Below are positions 45,197-58,395 of a stretch of DNA of 64,000 nt, piece by piece. Position 1 is the first letter of the stretch. Every line of letters begins with the position of its first letter. A program made the translations under genes and the position numbers. Origin of the DNA: Anarhynchus alexandrinus (taxonomy: Eukaryota > Chordata > Aves > Charadriiformes > Charadriidae); NCBI GenBank assembly GCA_008711295.1, contig VUYV01000074.1, forward strand, positions 3,576,797 through 3,640,796, in the 5' to 3' direction. The notes under the pieces were generated by a model. That model was given only the letters and a program-made list of their open reading frames with translations. It had not been told where the DNA came from and ran no database searches.

Positions 45197-48100
45197 TGCT
45201 GGCAGCCATGGAAACCCATCCATACCAGGCATTGGCCCTGTCATGGATAACCCTTCATCTCTGTCGCAGAAACTGGCTGAAAATGGAGTGGGTGATGACT
45301 TCTCTGGTGGCTCAGAGGCTATCAGATGGGTTTTCAGTCACTTTCTCATGGGGACTGACACAGGCTGGCTGAGCATCAGGCAGGAGAAGGAGGGTTAGCA
45401 GAGACTGGCAGGGTGCTGGGCTGCCTGGTGGCACTGCGACACCGGTACCGTACGACACCCAGCACAGCCAGTGTGTGAGGACACTGGGGATACCAGCATG
45501 GGTGTCCTCCACCCACCAGGTTCTAGCAAACCCACAGGAAAGCTCCCTGAATACAGACTTAAATGTTTCACTAGTGTGGTGCCTCCTCCCAGTCCTGGCG
45601 TTCAGCTGCAATTTTAGGAGCTGTTTGAAGAGGGTTTGGGAGAGTTCTGGGGCTCAAATGAGACTAGGGTTCACTTGGTCATCTGTGTCCTCTCATCCAG
45701 TTCTGGGGACAAAGGCAACAGACCCTATTGTCATGAGAAAAATCTCAGCACTTCTCTGCTCAGACTCCTGCCTACTGGCAGTGCCTTCACATCTCATTTT
45801 GCACGGGCACATTGTTACTCCTTGGCCACGTTTCTCACCAGAACATAATGAGGACGGGAACATCCTAGCAGTTGGTACTGTGTTCTAAGGATGTAGGGCA
45901 GGATCCAGATAGAACCCCTTGTTGGTCAACCTCCCATGGCACCAGGAGTGCCACCCAAACCCCAGCAGCACCCACCATGGCAGAAGCCCTCACAGATGCT
46001 GTGCTGTTTTTCCCCCCTTATTCAGTGCCTCACATGGAGGTGGGAAGAACTTTGGTCTCCTGCACATGCAATCCTTGGCTCTGCTGAGGACACAGCGCAG
46101 CCAAGGTGGCGTGCAGCCTATCGTATGGAGACTGACTTGCTTCAGCCTATTTTATTAGGTCCTCAGGAGGTGAAGGTGGAAAGCACATTCCTTATCCATT
46201 CTTGGCTGAAAGACTTAGCCTGAGGTCAGGCAGGCTGTCTTACTCTATGTTTGCGGATAGCCAAATTTATTTCTAGGGCTGTTTTGCAGGAGCATAAGGT
46301 TTACCAGTGTGTTGTCCTGGAAAGCTTTGCTCATACGTAGGCTACATCAATTATACTGTCTAAAGAAGTCTTCCCTGGGTGGCTTATTTTGTTCTGACCC
46401 TTCTCTCCAGCTCTGTATAAAACAAACTACCTTGGCAAAAGTCAAAGAAACACACTGAAATCTTCCTGGCTGCCTGCCCACAAACACTCCCTAGTTATCC
46501 CTCGAGCGCTGAGGAGAGCGAGTGAAAGCATGTGGGGTGGCTTCAGCTGTGTCTCGCTCAAGGGTCCAGCACTCCCCTGAGATGCTGCCCGCAGGGTGGT
46601 CCTCTCAGCCATGGGGTTGTGTGGACGGTGGTTTTGGAGGCTGTAGGTGCTGAACCGTTGCAGCAGGCAGTCCAGGGAGCAATGGGGTTAACACCGGCCA
46701 AGCTGGCTTCTCATTGCCAGTGGCAGACTGTGCTAGAGAGCTCTTAGTGCTCTCCTCCTTCATTCACGCTGCCAGGCAGGTCTCCAAGTACACAGACAGG
46801 GCCCAAGAAGAACTGAAATAATTAAGGGAAGGAGGCAGGAGAGGGAAGCTGTGTTTATGGGTTGCAGCAGCAAGATGTGAGTGTTGGAGATTTCTACCCT
46901 GAGGCCAGAGAGGAGCTGGCAGTCCCCATGCTGAGCTCAGGGACTTGCTGGCTGCCATGGGAAATGGGAGCCATGAGAGACGGCTCCATGCCGATGTGCC
47001 TCGCTGTTTTCATGCAGTGATGTGCTCAGAGGACAAATCCCAGCCTAAAGCTACCTGTGCCTTAAAGCATCTGAGACATCCCACCTCCTCCAGTGCTGCT
47101 GTCCTGAGGCTGGAAGTGATGCTGTTCCTCTAACCTTTGCCCTCAAGTCTGTGTGTGAATTTATTCTTCAGGCCATGCATATCTTTGCTCAAAGCAAACA
47201 GAGAACATAAGTGGTGGGAAAAGTTGATTTGCTCTGGGAGTATTGGGGCTGGGGATGTAAGAGCTGGGTGTCCTTGTCAGGTGTGGATGAGGTGAGGTCT
47301 TGTGAGAAGTCAAATGTTTCTGGTGTGCAGCTGCCTGAGAAAACAGCTGCGTGGCAAACTGGAGCTCCCCACAGGAGGAGGGAAGTGGCGGGGGCTGCAG
47401 TAGGTGCTCTGCGAGTGCCCTGTGTTAAACATCTGCTGTGTTGCTGTCCAAGTGGAGCGGACAGGACTTGGTAACCCAAGTAGCTTCTTCCAGTGTGATT
47501 TTTTTTTTTTCTTTTCCTCCCTCTATACATTAACAAAGCTAGAGCATCAATTAATGAAACGTTTCTGTTTGAAGGGAACTGGTAAAGCTCCACCACAGAG
47601 CTGAGCAGAGAGAAATGCCCCTGTCCCCTACAGAAAGGACAGGAGGGAGGAGCAGAGGCACAGAGCTGCTAAGGCCCTTTATACAGTGGCTGCTTTGCTG
47701 GATGTCTCCATGCACACAGACATCCCCCTCCCAGGGCAGTCCAACCATGCAGTCACCCTCTCGGCCACGTCCAGGTACCGCCAGCCCCCAGCTATGGCAG
47801 CAGCGACCTTTGTGGTGACTACAAACCCCTTGGGAGGCTCTGGTGAACACTCAGCCTGCGTCGAGCTGCGCATGCATGCGGCTGGCCCTGGCCAGGCTGT
47901 GGCAGTGTGGGCTTGTCCTTGTCCACACAGCCCCTGAGGACTCAGCAGCTCTGGCGGTGAGACACTGGGTGCCGAATCTGGGGATGGAGCTGCTTGAAAT
48001 GGCTGGAACTATTAGAAAAGTTTGGCTTCTGCATTTAGCTGGAGACCGCTGGGACTCTGCAAGCCAGTGGTGGGGACTCTTGAAACACTGTTCCTCCCCT

Positions 48101-50869
48101 TGGCTCACGTTGTCACCTCCTGGTGCTTATCCAGTAACTCTGGGTAACTATGGCTAGTCATGTTATGTGACAGTGTCCCAACAGACACAGAACTGGAGAA
48201 TTTGGCCCTTTTACTTTTAACAGAAGAGTAACAGCTGATAAACCAGATTTTAATTAATGTATAGTTGCTTTCTTGTTGCAGTTAACACTGTATGACAAAC
48301 CATGTGTCATATTAAACAGGTGTTCATTAAAGGTTAAATATAATGTATTGTATTTCTTCATCTCCTCACTCTCCTCCTTTCTCCCAAAGCACCATTGACG
48401 TTTACATGGTCCTTTACATTTTTCAAAGCTCTCTGCAAATATTAACTAATTAATCCTCACAGCCCACTATACATATTCTTTAATTAATTAGCACTCATTT
48501 ACTTAACTCACACTGTCTCATTAAATATAAATTGAATGTATGTTTGGGAACTTTAACTAGAAACATTACTGGGGATTTATACAAAGCATGAATGCAGAAT
48601 GTGCTAATAGTAGCTGGAGGCAGCAAAATTCAAATACCAAGGTATTTAGTGAAAAATATGTTGTGGTGTCAGTGCGCAGAGTCAGACAATTAGCTGTTCC
48701 TATAAAATGCATATGTTGTCATGGCCTTGAAGTCATCATTCACTCTGTGTTGTTACCATAGTAATCCTGATAATTTGCTTCCCATAATGTCTGTCTATAC
48801 ACTTTGTGCTGTTAGTTTAATTTTTCAGACTTGCAGAAGCTCGGCACTCTGTGGGCTGGCAGCTTGCTGGGAATTACTCAGATCTGGAGTGTGCTGATAC
48901 AGACGTGTAAATGCTAACGCTTAGACTTGCCATGGATACTGGGTAGCCTTCTGCATTCTAACCCACCCAGCGAAGCAGCGATGAGACTAGTGACTGTGTT
49001 ATGGTTGTCTCGATAGCTCTGTCTGGAGGCTGCCGTTGGCAGGAGGGGTAAAACTGAGTGTGTCTCAACTTCCCACTACAGACCATCACTCTTGGTGAGG
49101 ACAGAGCATTTACTGCCCTATGCTGACCAAACTCTGTCTGGATTAACTGCGTTGTCACAGCTCCCTGCAGTTATTTAGGGCCAAACTGCCATAGGTGTCA
49201 CTGAGAGTTAGAGCCAAAGTGCCCCTGAGGATTTGGGCTGTTTTGCCCAGGTATAATTCTCTTGGCTGCGTCTCTTCTTGTTGCATCCTCAAGCACTAAG
49301 CAGTTAAACGAGTGCTGCCTGCCACCCAAGAGGCAATCACAGCCCGGTGATGACTGAAGTGTTTTCCTAGGAATAAATTTGTAAATCAGAAGTTGAAGAG
49401 TTGAGAGAGCTTTTACAGGGTTGTGAGTATCACTGACGTTGCAGAACTGTGGCTAGAAATGAAGCATTATTTGGACACCCTAGATTTGGGTTAAACCCTC
49501 CAAATCCTGTTGTATTTATAGGAAATTATTATCGTTTGAAGTCTTGTGGATTGCTTCACCTTTTCCATCTCCCCATACCTTGGAGAAATAGTGGGCTGGA
49601 ATTTTGACTTGCTGCCAAGAGGCAGTTCCAAACATAACTGATCCTTTCCTCCGTATGAAATTGAGAGATCTTTCTCCTACGTTTTGTTCCCAAAAAATCA
49701 GACGTGTTTTATTTCCCTTTGTTTTCACCGTCCTGTGAGTAGCTCCCTCCTTGGATGTAAGAAGTGATGAGTAATTAGCCAGTGCGGAACAGTGAGGGAT
49801 GGAAAGGTGGCCGTTCCCACTCATCCCGCAGAGGCCGGTTATAGGAGCAAGAGCAGCAGGCGCACTTCAGTTTCGACAGGGTTTGTACCTGCCATCGCAA
49901 GTCTGTATGTTCATTTGATTGCATGCTTTTAAAGTAGTAAGAGCTTTCCATGCACAAACAAGCTCTTAGTGATGCCTGATCTTTTAACAAGAAATATGTG
50001 TTTCCTTGCAAGCAATGTGTTAGCCTGTTATCCCGAAGAGGTATCAGGGCTTTGAGAGCCATCCTGGGTCTCCTCCTTCCCCTGACTTATCTTCATCAAG
50101 AAAATTCTTGCAAGCTGAGTACAAACTCCTCGTGCAGCCCCTGACGCCTTCAAGGAGGCTTTCCTCAGGCACTTGGCTGAGTCTTTGCAATCAGTTTTCT
50201 TGGTGACACGCAGGAGCGGGCAAAGCTCTTCATTTTTCAGGGCAAACAAGAGTTAAAAGGAGCAGGAATGTGTTTCGTTGCTCAAGCCAGCAGATTTGTT
50301 TGAGGACACACATAAAGAACAAGCACCTATTGTACGGCACAATAACACTTCAGAGCAAGTTTCACTCAAAAGCGTAATGAGAAGTACGTGGCATGACACC
50401 AAAGTAACTACTGGGACAAGAAGTATGACTACATTTTGGGAAGAACATTGTAAACATTGCTTTGAATTGAAGTATTTTGCAACAGCAGTACTTCTTTCTC
50501 TTCCATTTTTACCAGAATACTGAAAGCATTCAGTAACATTATTTCCTAACCTTGTTTTTCTTCCCAGCAGTCTTTTGTCTTGTCCAAAAAAAATCTTACA
50601 TAAAAGTAAGAATAAACGTGCTGGATCTAGCCCAGTGTCTCATTTACAGCAGCATACAGGCAAGCATAGTGGTAGTTTTCCAAATATTCTTGCTTCCAGC
50701 AGTTTGTGGTGCAGGGATTTCATAAAACAAAGGCAGTGACTGCCTTTGTACTTTCTTCTTCAGTTAAATTTTCCAGTTTTCATCCTGTCTCAACTTCTGT
50801 CACCCATACATCCAGAACAAGGATTTACTTGGCTGCAGTACACATTTATGAAGAGTCACCTCCTTTAGA
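45197..50869. other. Intergenic sequence
   Basis: No gene was recognised. The part from about 45,200 to 48,130 is GC-rich and has many chance open frames. From 48,220 to 48,800 it is AT-rich with homeodomain-like TAATTA motifs and an old MIR-like fragment. Confidence 0.55.
48395..48500 (+). mobile_element. MIR-like (CORE-SINE type) fragment
   Basis: The stretch reads TCAAAGCTCTCTGCAAATAT followed by TAACTAATTAATCCTCACAG. This resembles the core and 3' part of MIR-type SINEs (AAGCGCTTTACA... TTAATCCTCACAA). It is short and diverged, and lies inside an AT-rich block that may be conserved. Confidence 0.45.
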
Positions 50870-51065
50870 TTGTTTTGAACCTGTTTTTATGGTTTTGTCC
50901 GATACCCCTTAGTTCTGGTTAGGAGATTGTGCATGTGCTATTCCCTTTCTCCATGCCACTGCTAATTTTATGGATATTTTTATACTTCCCTCAGCTGTCT
51001 CTTTTCAGGATGGAAGAAACCTAATTTATTTAGACTGGAACCATTTCAGCTATCTTTGACAGGTA
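50870..51065 (-). mobile_element. Ancient CR1-type LINE fragment, minus orientation
   Basis: The + strand shows features of the reverse complement of reptile-type CR1 in order: GATACCCCTTAGTTCTGG, then TCCCTTTCTCCATGCCACTG, then CCCTCAGCTGTCTCTTTTCA, then ACCTAATTTATTTAGACTGG. It is strongly diverged and thus old. Confidence 0.7.
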
Positions 51066-51935
51066 CCTCAGGATGAAGATAGGAGTACATGAAATTGCCA
51101 TTCAAATAAACTCACTGGCTTGTCCTTAACTTGTGGGAACAGGCTTAATGAAATCAGTGCCGTTCTCAGAAAATGAAGCTTTGGGTAACAAGTGTTTGCA
51201 CCATTCAGGTCAGTCTGAGGGCACGTGAATATGGGGACTTCGCAGGATTTTGTTGATGCTGTTTTTGTGACGGATGATTGTGAGGGAAAAGAGCCAAATG
51301 CATTTTTCTGTTTTATTTAAGATCTTTCTGGTAGATTGCAAGCCTGCAACATCACAGCTACGAGAAGTAAATGAAAAGGCTACTTCTTAGAGCACGGGAA
51401 AGAATGTAGGAGGATTGATTATGCTGTTCTGTTCAGGATGATAATACGAGTTTGGAAGAGATGTGGAACACGTTAAGATGTTAGGCAAGTCTCGCTGGTA
51501 CTTTTTAATTTTCACTTTGATAGCTAAGGATAATTCATTTTGCTCCAGCTGGGAATGTGTCTAGTGAAAAGGGTAAAAAGTTGAACTAAAAACCTCTTGA
51601 GACAGTTGCAAACAGAATAAGGATTGACTGAGAAGATGCACATTGTTGGCCAGCTGTAAGTCAGCTGCTGCGTGTCCCTTTTTAGTCCCTTTCTCCTGTA
51701 ATGTTTCAGATTTCTTCCTTGTGATTCCTCAGTTCATTACAAAATTTACTGTATCAGACAGATTATTCGATTCTCTTGACTAAAGCTACTCTAGTGCTGT
51801 CTTGAGGACTCTCATCTCTTTTTGTAGTATGTCATTCACCTTGGGCAGCTAGAACGGCACAGAGTCCTCAGGAGAACCTGCACATGGATTTCTTGGGGTC
51901 TTGGCTCTTAATAACTTATTTCTTAAGTGGCAGCA

Positions 51936-51966
<31 letters not shown>

Positions 51967-53794
51967 GTCTTGATTAGAAAATAATGAGGGGGAAACAGAG
52001 TAGTAATTAGTGTGCTCTGGTCCTTGGAGTTCTCCTTGGTTCTGCTCTCTGAGCTGCTGCGAGATTCTGACTGCACTAGGAAGGGCTACGTGTGCGTGTG
52101 TCTATAAAGCACCTATTTATCATTTGTACCAATAACCCCTTGAAAGACGGACTTGGTCAGGGAGGCGTGATGCAAAATGCTTAGGATTTGTCTGCACAAA
52201 GACGTATTCTATTTTGTGATTGACTTCCCTGATAGCTGGAGCTGTTTTCTGGGCCTTGCCAAGCAGTGAGAAGACCAGGTGAAGTCTGATAGCTTCACCA
52301 GTCATCCAAGACATGGGTGGGAGGAGAAAAATGTTCCAGCCCAAGCCTCTGCCTAGCCCAGAAAATAATGTGATCGATGACTGTGGACTGTGCTTGCATG
52401 GGAGTTTTCAATAGTCTCCAGACTCATGAATTTTGTTGGGAACAGTTTAAAAGAGTTATGGCAGACAAATCTTCATGTGGCTTTGGTTCCAGCCCTAGTC
52501 CTATTTTTTTTCCTGTTATAGTTCAGTTTGCCTCATCTAGTGCTTTTGGTTCTTGCCAGAATTCTCAGATCAATATTTGCAAAAAGGGTTTTATATGGAA
52601 TCAGCTAGAAACAAATGCACGGTATTTTTTGTGTGTACGCGTGTATATAAAAGTTTAAGACCATTTTTCTTGACCAGCTGCAGAATGAAGACATGAAGTC
52701 AATGTCTGCAAAGAGGTTGCATGATTAGATTTCAGAATTAATTCAGTATGGTCCCAAAGAAAAGCCTCAGCTCTCAGCTTCCTTTAGGAAAATCTGGCCT
52801 CCAATTTAAATTTGGCAACTCTCTTCTTGGAATAAAGAAATACTTTATTAAAAACCCTTGCTTGTTGCAAACTGTAGTATAAATGTAAAATGTTTGAATA
52901 ATCCACTGGAAGCTGCTACTCATGGATTTTTCTGAAGCCAATTTTGCAGCCTTCAGAAATACCTGAGCTGAATTTGCCTGAGAAGGAAATTACTTTCTGC
53001 TTACATAAATCCACCCCACATCCACACCAGAGTTTCCACTGGTTACAGGAGTCTGCTATACTTCAAAGCCTTCACCAATTTGCAGTGTTGCTCTGGGTTG
53101 TTAAGCACAGAGGACCATCTCCTTCCCCAAAGTTAGCATCGCTGGTATCTTGATGAATTCAGAGATAAATGCCTCCATAAAGCCTGTCTGCTGCTCCTCC
53201 TTTCACCTCTTTATTTTTCAGTGGGGAAAAGAACTTTTTTAGTTATTTTCATTCCAATAAGAAAAGCAATATTGCTTTTTTAATGGATTTGGGTTTTTTC
53301 CTCTCTGCAAAAATCTCCTGGGAGAATGTGGTTAGGAAGAGATGACTTGACTGTTTTTCTGTTTTGTGGGAGATGGACGGGAGGTGAATGGAGACGTTTC
53401 CAATTAAAATGCCTTTTTTCTTTGCTCTGTCTTTGGCAAAGTATGTTCAAGGAAGATGAGAAACTGTTCCATTTTAGTGAGGCAAGTACTAACAATAGTA
53501 GTCACAGGAGTTGCAGAAAATTGGGTTGGAAAGGCCATGAGTCTCTGCCTTTCTTCATGTTTAAAGGCAGGATTGACTCACCGTGCTGTGCCCCTGACAG
53601 ATGCTTTTCTAAACTGTTCTTGGAAGATTCTTATGGCTGGAGAATCCAGATCTCTCATGCATGGGCAATTCCAGTTTTTCTCTGTCCATTTTGCTTGGTT
53701 AAATATTAGGAATTGTTTCTGAATTTCCTCTGCTGCAGTCCAAGCCCACTGCTTCTTGCCCAGACCACCACAGAAGAACTGATAACTTCTTTTC
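51066..53794. other. Intergenic sequence
   Basis: No gene was recognised. It contains a 25-T run at 51942-51966. The sequence is AT-rich with several T/A-rich stretches. Confidence 0.6.
51942..51966. repeat. Poly-T run (25)
   Basis: Twenty-five consecutive T in intergenic sequence. Confidence 0.9.
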
Positions 53795-54690
53795 TGTAGT
53801 GACCTTTTATTTGCAGGGTATTAAGTGCTTCCTCTCTCTTTTTTTTTTTTTTTTTTTCTCCTGAGCTGAACAGCTCCTGTTTCATCCTTTCATAGCACCC
53901 TGAATTTTCTATACCTCTGGCCATTTTTGTCTGCGGTTCATCCATGTATTTCTGAGCTGTGGTTCCAGAGCTGGACACAAGACTCTGGCAGAGCTGGGTA
54001 AAGAGGAAGACTTTCTTACCGTGTCTTCTGGGCACCAGGGGGGTTTCTGCAGCCCTGGACAGTGTCTGCCTTTTGGTTTTACAGCAGCTGTCTAACCTCC
54101 CTAACTCGAGAACCTCCCTGGTTCAGCTCTGCTGCCTGGCCTGTGGCTCTCCAGTTTGCCTGAATGCCAGTGAACTATTCCCGATGAAATTCAGACATTG
54201 TTTACTTGTCCTTTATTGAATTACATTGTTTAAAACTTTCAGTAGTTTGTCAAGACTATTTTGAATTGTTACTGTCCCACAACATGCTCACAGCTCTTCC
54301 CAGCTTAGCAGTATCCGCAGATTTACTAAATAGGTTTGTCCTTCCTTAATCCACTTCTGTACTGGAAATCTCCAACAGTAGCAGACCAGGAGTGCTATCT
54401 GCAGATACTGCCTTTCAATTTGACAGCAAACCATTGGAAATGACTCCTGGAGTCTGCTTTTTCCAGCCTCCTCTGCCTCATCACAGCTCTACCTGTTCAT
54501 GTTCCCATAGCTTATTTATGGCAACACCAATGGGACAGTGACAGACACCGCTGGAAGTCAGGATACACTGATATATGTTTCTCTACTCACAAGACCTATT
54601 GTTCTTCCGTTAAAAAGAAATTAGAGTGATTTGAAGCGATTCAGTTTTGACTAATCAGTGTAGGGTGTTAGCCATCTCCTATTGCTGTAT
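53795..54690 (-). mobile_element. Ancient CR1-type LINE, reverse-transcriptase segment, minus orientation
   Basis: About 0.9 kb follows, in order, the reverse complement of the CR1 coding region: CTGAGCTGAACAGCTCCTGT, TTCCAGAGCTGGACACAAGA, TCAAGACTATTTTGAATTGT, CTTCCCAGCTTAGCAGTATC, CAAACCATTGGAAATGACTC and CAATGGGACAGTGACAGACA. The last corresponds to the reverse-transcriptase motif DFSKAFDTVSH in intact elements. It is interrupted by a 19-T run at 53839-53857 and by many frame breaks, so it is inactive and old. Confidence 0.8.
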
Positions 54691-55194
54691 ATTTTTTAGG
54701 GGCTCTGGTGGAAGCTGGCTGGTCTCTAACACCACAGCTCCTCCTTTACCCCTCTCAACAGTCTGAGCTCTCTGCTTTGCCCTGTGGAGAGAGCAGGACC
54801 CTTCTGTATCCACCCCAGGGTAATGCTTCATCCTGTGCTGACTCACTTGAGGGTATTCTCACAAGGGCTGACTTTCTCCAGAAACTGAAAACAGATTGAA
54901 AAGAATAATTTCAAATAAATAAGGAAAAGCTGAACAGTTCCAAATGTAATAAGAGCTCATTGTTTTCCTCGTCTTTTTTTTCCCCCAAGGAATACATCTT
55001 TTTTTCTTTCTGACCTACTCCAGGCTAAGAGGGAGCTGAGAGAGGAGTGATAAGGGCTTGGCTGAAGGATTCAGGGAGGGCAGAGGAATGAGAACAGAAA
55101 ACTCAGCAGGGTAGAATTAGTACCTGGTACCCTGAGCTCATCTTCTTGAGTGGGTCTTGTGTAGTGTATTAACTGAGATCAGTGCTCCTTTCCT

Positions 55195-55310
55195 GGCTGT
55201 TCCATATCTGGAGATATGTTACTTCTGTGCCTCAGTTTCCCCCTCTTTTGAAGTGGAGTGTACGATCCCGAAGACCTCTGTAAAGCGCTTTAAGAGCTAG
55301 TGGTGAGGAG
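55195..55310 (-). mobile_element. MIR-like (CORE-SINE type) fragment, minus orientation
   Basis: TTCTGTGCCTCAGTTTCCCC followed by TCTGTAAAGCGCTTTAAGAG is the reverse complement of the conserved core and tail of MIR-type SINEs (GGGGAAACTGAGGCACAG... AAAGCGCTTTACA). Confidence 0.6.
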
Positions 55311-58239
55311 AGCCAGGGATTTAGCACCCCTGCTCTCAGTGGAGGTTAGAGCTTGAGGACTAAGGACAATTTACCTGAATTGCCCAGTTCAGCCCATTGG
55401 GATGACTCTTGTGCTCAGGCGTGTCTCTTTGAGGCTGGCAGGCAGCTGCCTTTCAGGTTCAAGGGGAGGAATTAACTCACTTGTCTCTGACTGTTTGCAG
55501 GTGCTGCACAAACCAGGACTTAAACTAGGCAGGTGTAACTTGGTCAGAGTTAGACCCCAAAGGTGCACACATGCATCTGTGCGAGACTTCTTGAAGGTCA
55601 GAACAGTGCTATACAGCCAAAGTGCTCTGGTTACCTAGAATATACGGAATTTACACCAGAATGACTTAATCTGACATGCTTTTAAGGGGTGACAGACTAA
55701 CCTTGTCAATCCAGGGGAATATTTCCTATTCCTTAATAACCACTGTATAGTTTCTCTTTTTTTCCTAGGCAGCTGTTTCAATGTACGTATCAGGAGGATT
55801 TGTCCTGCTGCATTAGTGAATTTATTTTCTTTCCAAAGCAAAGATGCAACTGATGTAAATGAGTGCCTTATATTTCTTTTGGGCTAGAGCCATCTCAGAG
55901 CTGGGGCTGAGCAGCTGCTGCTGTGTCACGTAAGAGAAATCACAGCCCCGTTTTCACAGCTACCCAGATGAAATCTCCAGCAAATTAAAGCAGCCCCCAA
56001 ACTCTTTATGCCATCGCTGCACAGGCAGGGACCATTAGATAATGAAATGGGGAGGCTAACGGGCTTGTTCAGAGGTATCCCCCACCCCATTGAAATCCCA
56101 CTTCAGAGACGTGCCTGGAAATGCAAGAGTGCAGCTCTGCAGCTCTCCCCCTCGGTGCTGGAAGATCCCTGTGAGCTGTGCTCTGCCTGCACGGAGGGTA
56201 TTTCTGAAGGGAAGGAACAAGTCCTTTGCGTCGCTTTTATCATCATTTTTCCCCCGGTGTGTAATGAAGATCACGCAGAGCTCCCCAGTGGTCTGGAGAG
56301 AGTAATGGAGTCGTCTGGACAAGTGCCTAAATCTGCATTGCTGTCTTAAAGGTCTCCGTCTCTCCCGGGAGGGGGTGTAGCTGTCACTGACGGTGGCAGT
56401 CACGCGCCAGCTGGGAGATGGACCTGAACAGGACTGATTGCTCTCAGGTAGATCCTTTAAAACCAAGTGGCAGCCTAAACTGTTGTTTCAATCAATAACA
56501 TAAATACACCGCTCGCCTGGCCCTGAGAAGGTGGGAACTCTGTGTGGAAGAATAGGCATTAAGGTTATTTATCGTCGCATGGCACAGAGGTAAAATATTG
56601 GGCTTCCCCAGCAGTTTGGAGGCTTAAAGCTCATTTAAACCCACTTTTGAAATCTAATTAAACTGGGACAAATGTCTTTAAACACTCTTGCTTTGCTGTA
56701 AAAAGGGCTTATTCTTCAGCTAGGAATTTATAGTGCTTTGGTTACCTTAGTACAAAGGCCAAATTTGCTTGGTAATCAGGCACAGGTTATATTGCAAAAC
56801 CATAACATCTTCTCATTTCTACACTATAATATTAAGATGACCACAAATAGCCCAGCTAGGGAAGAGAGGAACCCTGCAGCAGCAAGCACAAATGCAGTGA
56901 GATAACTATGCAAACAAAGGCTTTCCTCAGTCACTGATCACACCTGCTTGAAGAGGTTTCTGTAGTTTAAATCACTGCAGACAGGGTTGGTAGCTTTCAC
57001 TGGGGAAGCCGCACGCTTTAATTGCAGAACTTGCAGCTAGAATAAATTCTGAAGTGTGGTCAGACGTGCCTCTCCAGGTGCTGCCCCAGCAGTTTGGAAT
57101 CCAGTGCTTGTTCGCATAACTCTCCAGTGGTCCTGCTTGTTCTCTCCTTACATCACCCTGATCTAAAAGCTGGGCTGGAAAAGGGAATTTCCCCTGTTAC
57201 TTAACTCTTTCTTGTTTTTTTTCCCTTTTCCTGCAATGCCTCCGTTCCCCTAGTGCTCACCCTTGTTTACCCTGCTCCACTCCTTCCTCCCGAGGCAGTC
57301 CCAAAAATCTTGGCTCCTCTGAGATAGCAATGACCTTTAAGGGTTGAAGCTTTGCAGGAAGGGAGGTAGTTTTACCTTCCCTTCCCCTGCCTGGGGATTA
57401 AACAGGCAGTTATAAGGACTCGAGTACTTTCCTTCCTTGGCTGAGACCTGCTGCTGAAATATCTGGTAGTCAGGTTTGTTTATCTGGCCGCTGGCCTTTG
57501 AAGGATGTGCTGCCACGGAGTTGTCATGAGCGCTGCTCGCCGGAGCAAATGAGAACAAATGAGAGGTAGAGAGATTATGGCTTGAGCAGCAGCAATCCTG
57601 CCAAAACCTGGCCCGATGTCCAATAGGTCTTAAACTGTCTAACAACTTAGACTAAGGGAGATGCCTCACAACAGGTACACTAGCGAACAGCAGCTCTGCC
57701 TGATTCACCTTCCAAGGGCAGCTCTGCAAACTGTATTTCCAAGGTGCTGCAGGCTTTGAGCAATAAAACAAGCAAAGCAACGCGCTGCTCTCATCCTGTG
57801 GCACAGCACCACCTGCCTCCATGCCCAGGAGAATGGTGTGTCACCACCTGCAGGGATGTTTCATGGTGTAATGGGTAATGAGGGCTGGAGGTGGGAGCAA
57901 GAGGAAGGTGATGGCATCTGACACCCCTCCTGCGTGGTGGTCCTGAGCAGGGTGGGGAGACCTTGGCCAGGTGACCTCAGCAGCTTTCAGTCAGGCTCTT
58001 GCTTCAGAGAGATCTTCAGGCTGAATTGTAGCTTCATGAGTGGCGGTGTCTCTTTTTCTAAGCCCTTTCTGTGTGAGAGGGGTAATGATGGTGGGATCAC
58101 AGCCAGCAAGCTTCCCAAAGGAGCTGCCAAAGGCAAAGAAAGGCGATAGAGCCAGATTCTGCAGAAAGGGATGTTTACCCTGCATGAAGGTCCCTTGATG
58201 GCAGAGGTTATTGCCAACCCTTTCTATAAATTTCCTGTA

Positions 58240-58395
58240 TAGGTATCTCCCTGAAATGGAGAGTTACAGTAATCTGGATGAAGCAGATAAAACCAAGGTA
58301 CAGGAAGGGGAATGGCTTGTCCAGGGCCACGTGTTGTGGCAGTGCCAAGATAGGGTCTGATTCCTTACTACTGCCCTGAGTGACCTTGGTGCTGT
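58240..58395 (+). mobile_element. MIR-like (CORE-SINE type) fragment
   Basis: AACCAAGGTACAGGAAGGGG, then GGCTTGTCCAGGGCCACGTG, then GGCAGTGCCAAGATAGGGTC follow the order of the MIR core (AAACTGAGGCACAGAGAGG, CTTGCCCAAGGTCACACAG, GGCAGAGCCAGGATTTGAA). It is diverged and old. Confidence 0.55.

Noticed and set aside
44560..45888. Three successive + strand open frames of 119-137 codons in intergenic DNA
   Set aside because: No recognisable domain; matching open frames on the other strand and in other frames indicate composition effects.
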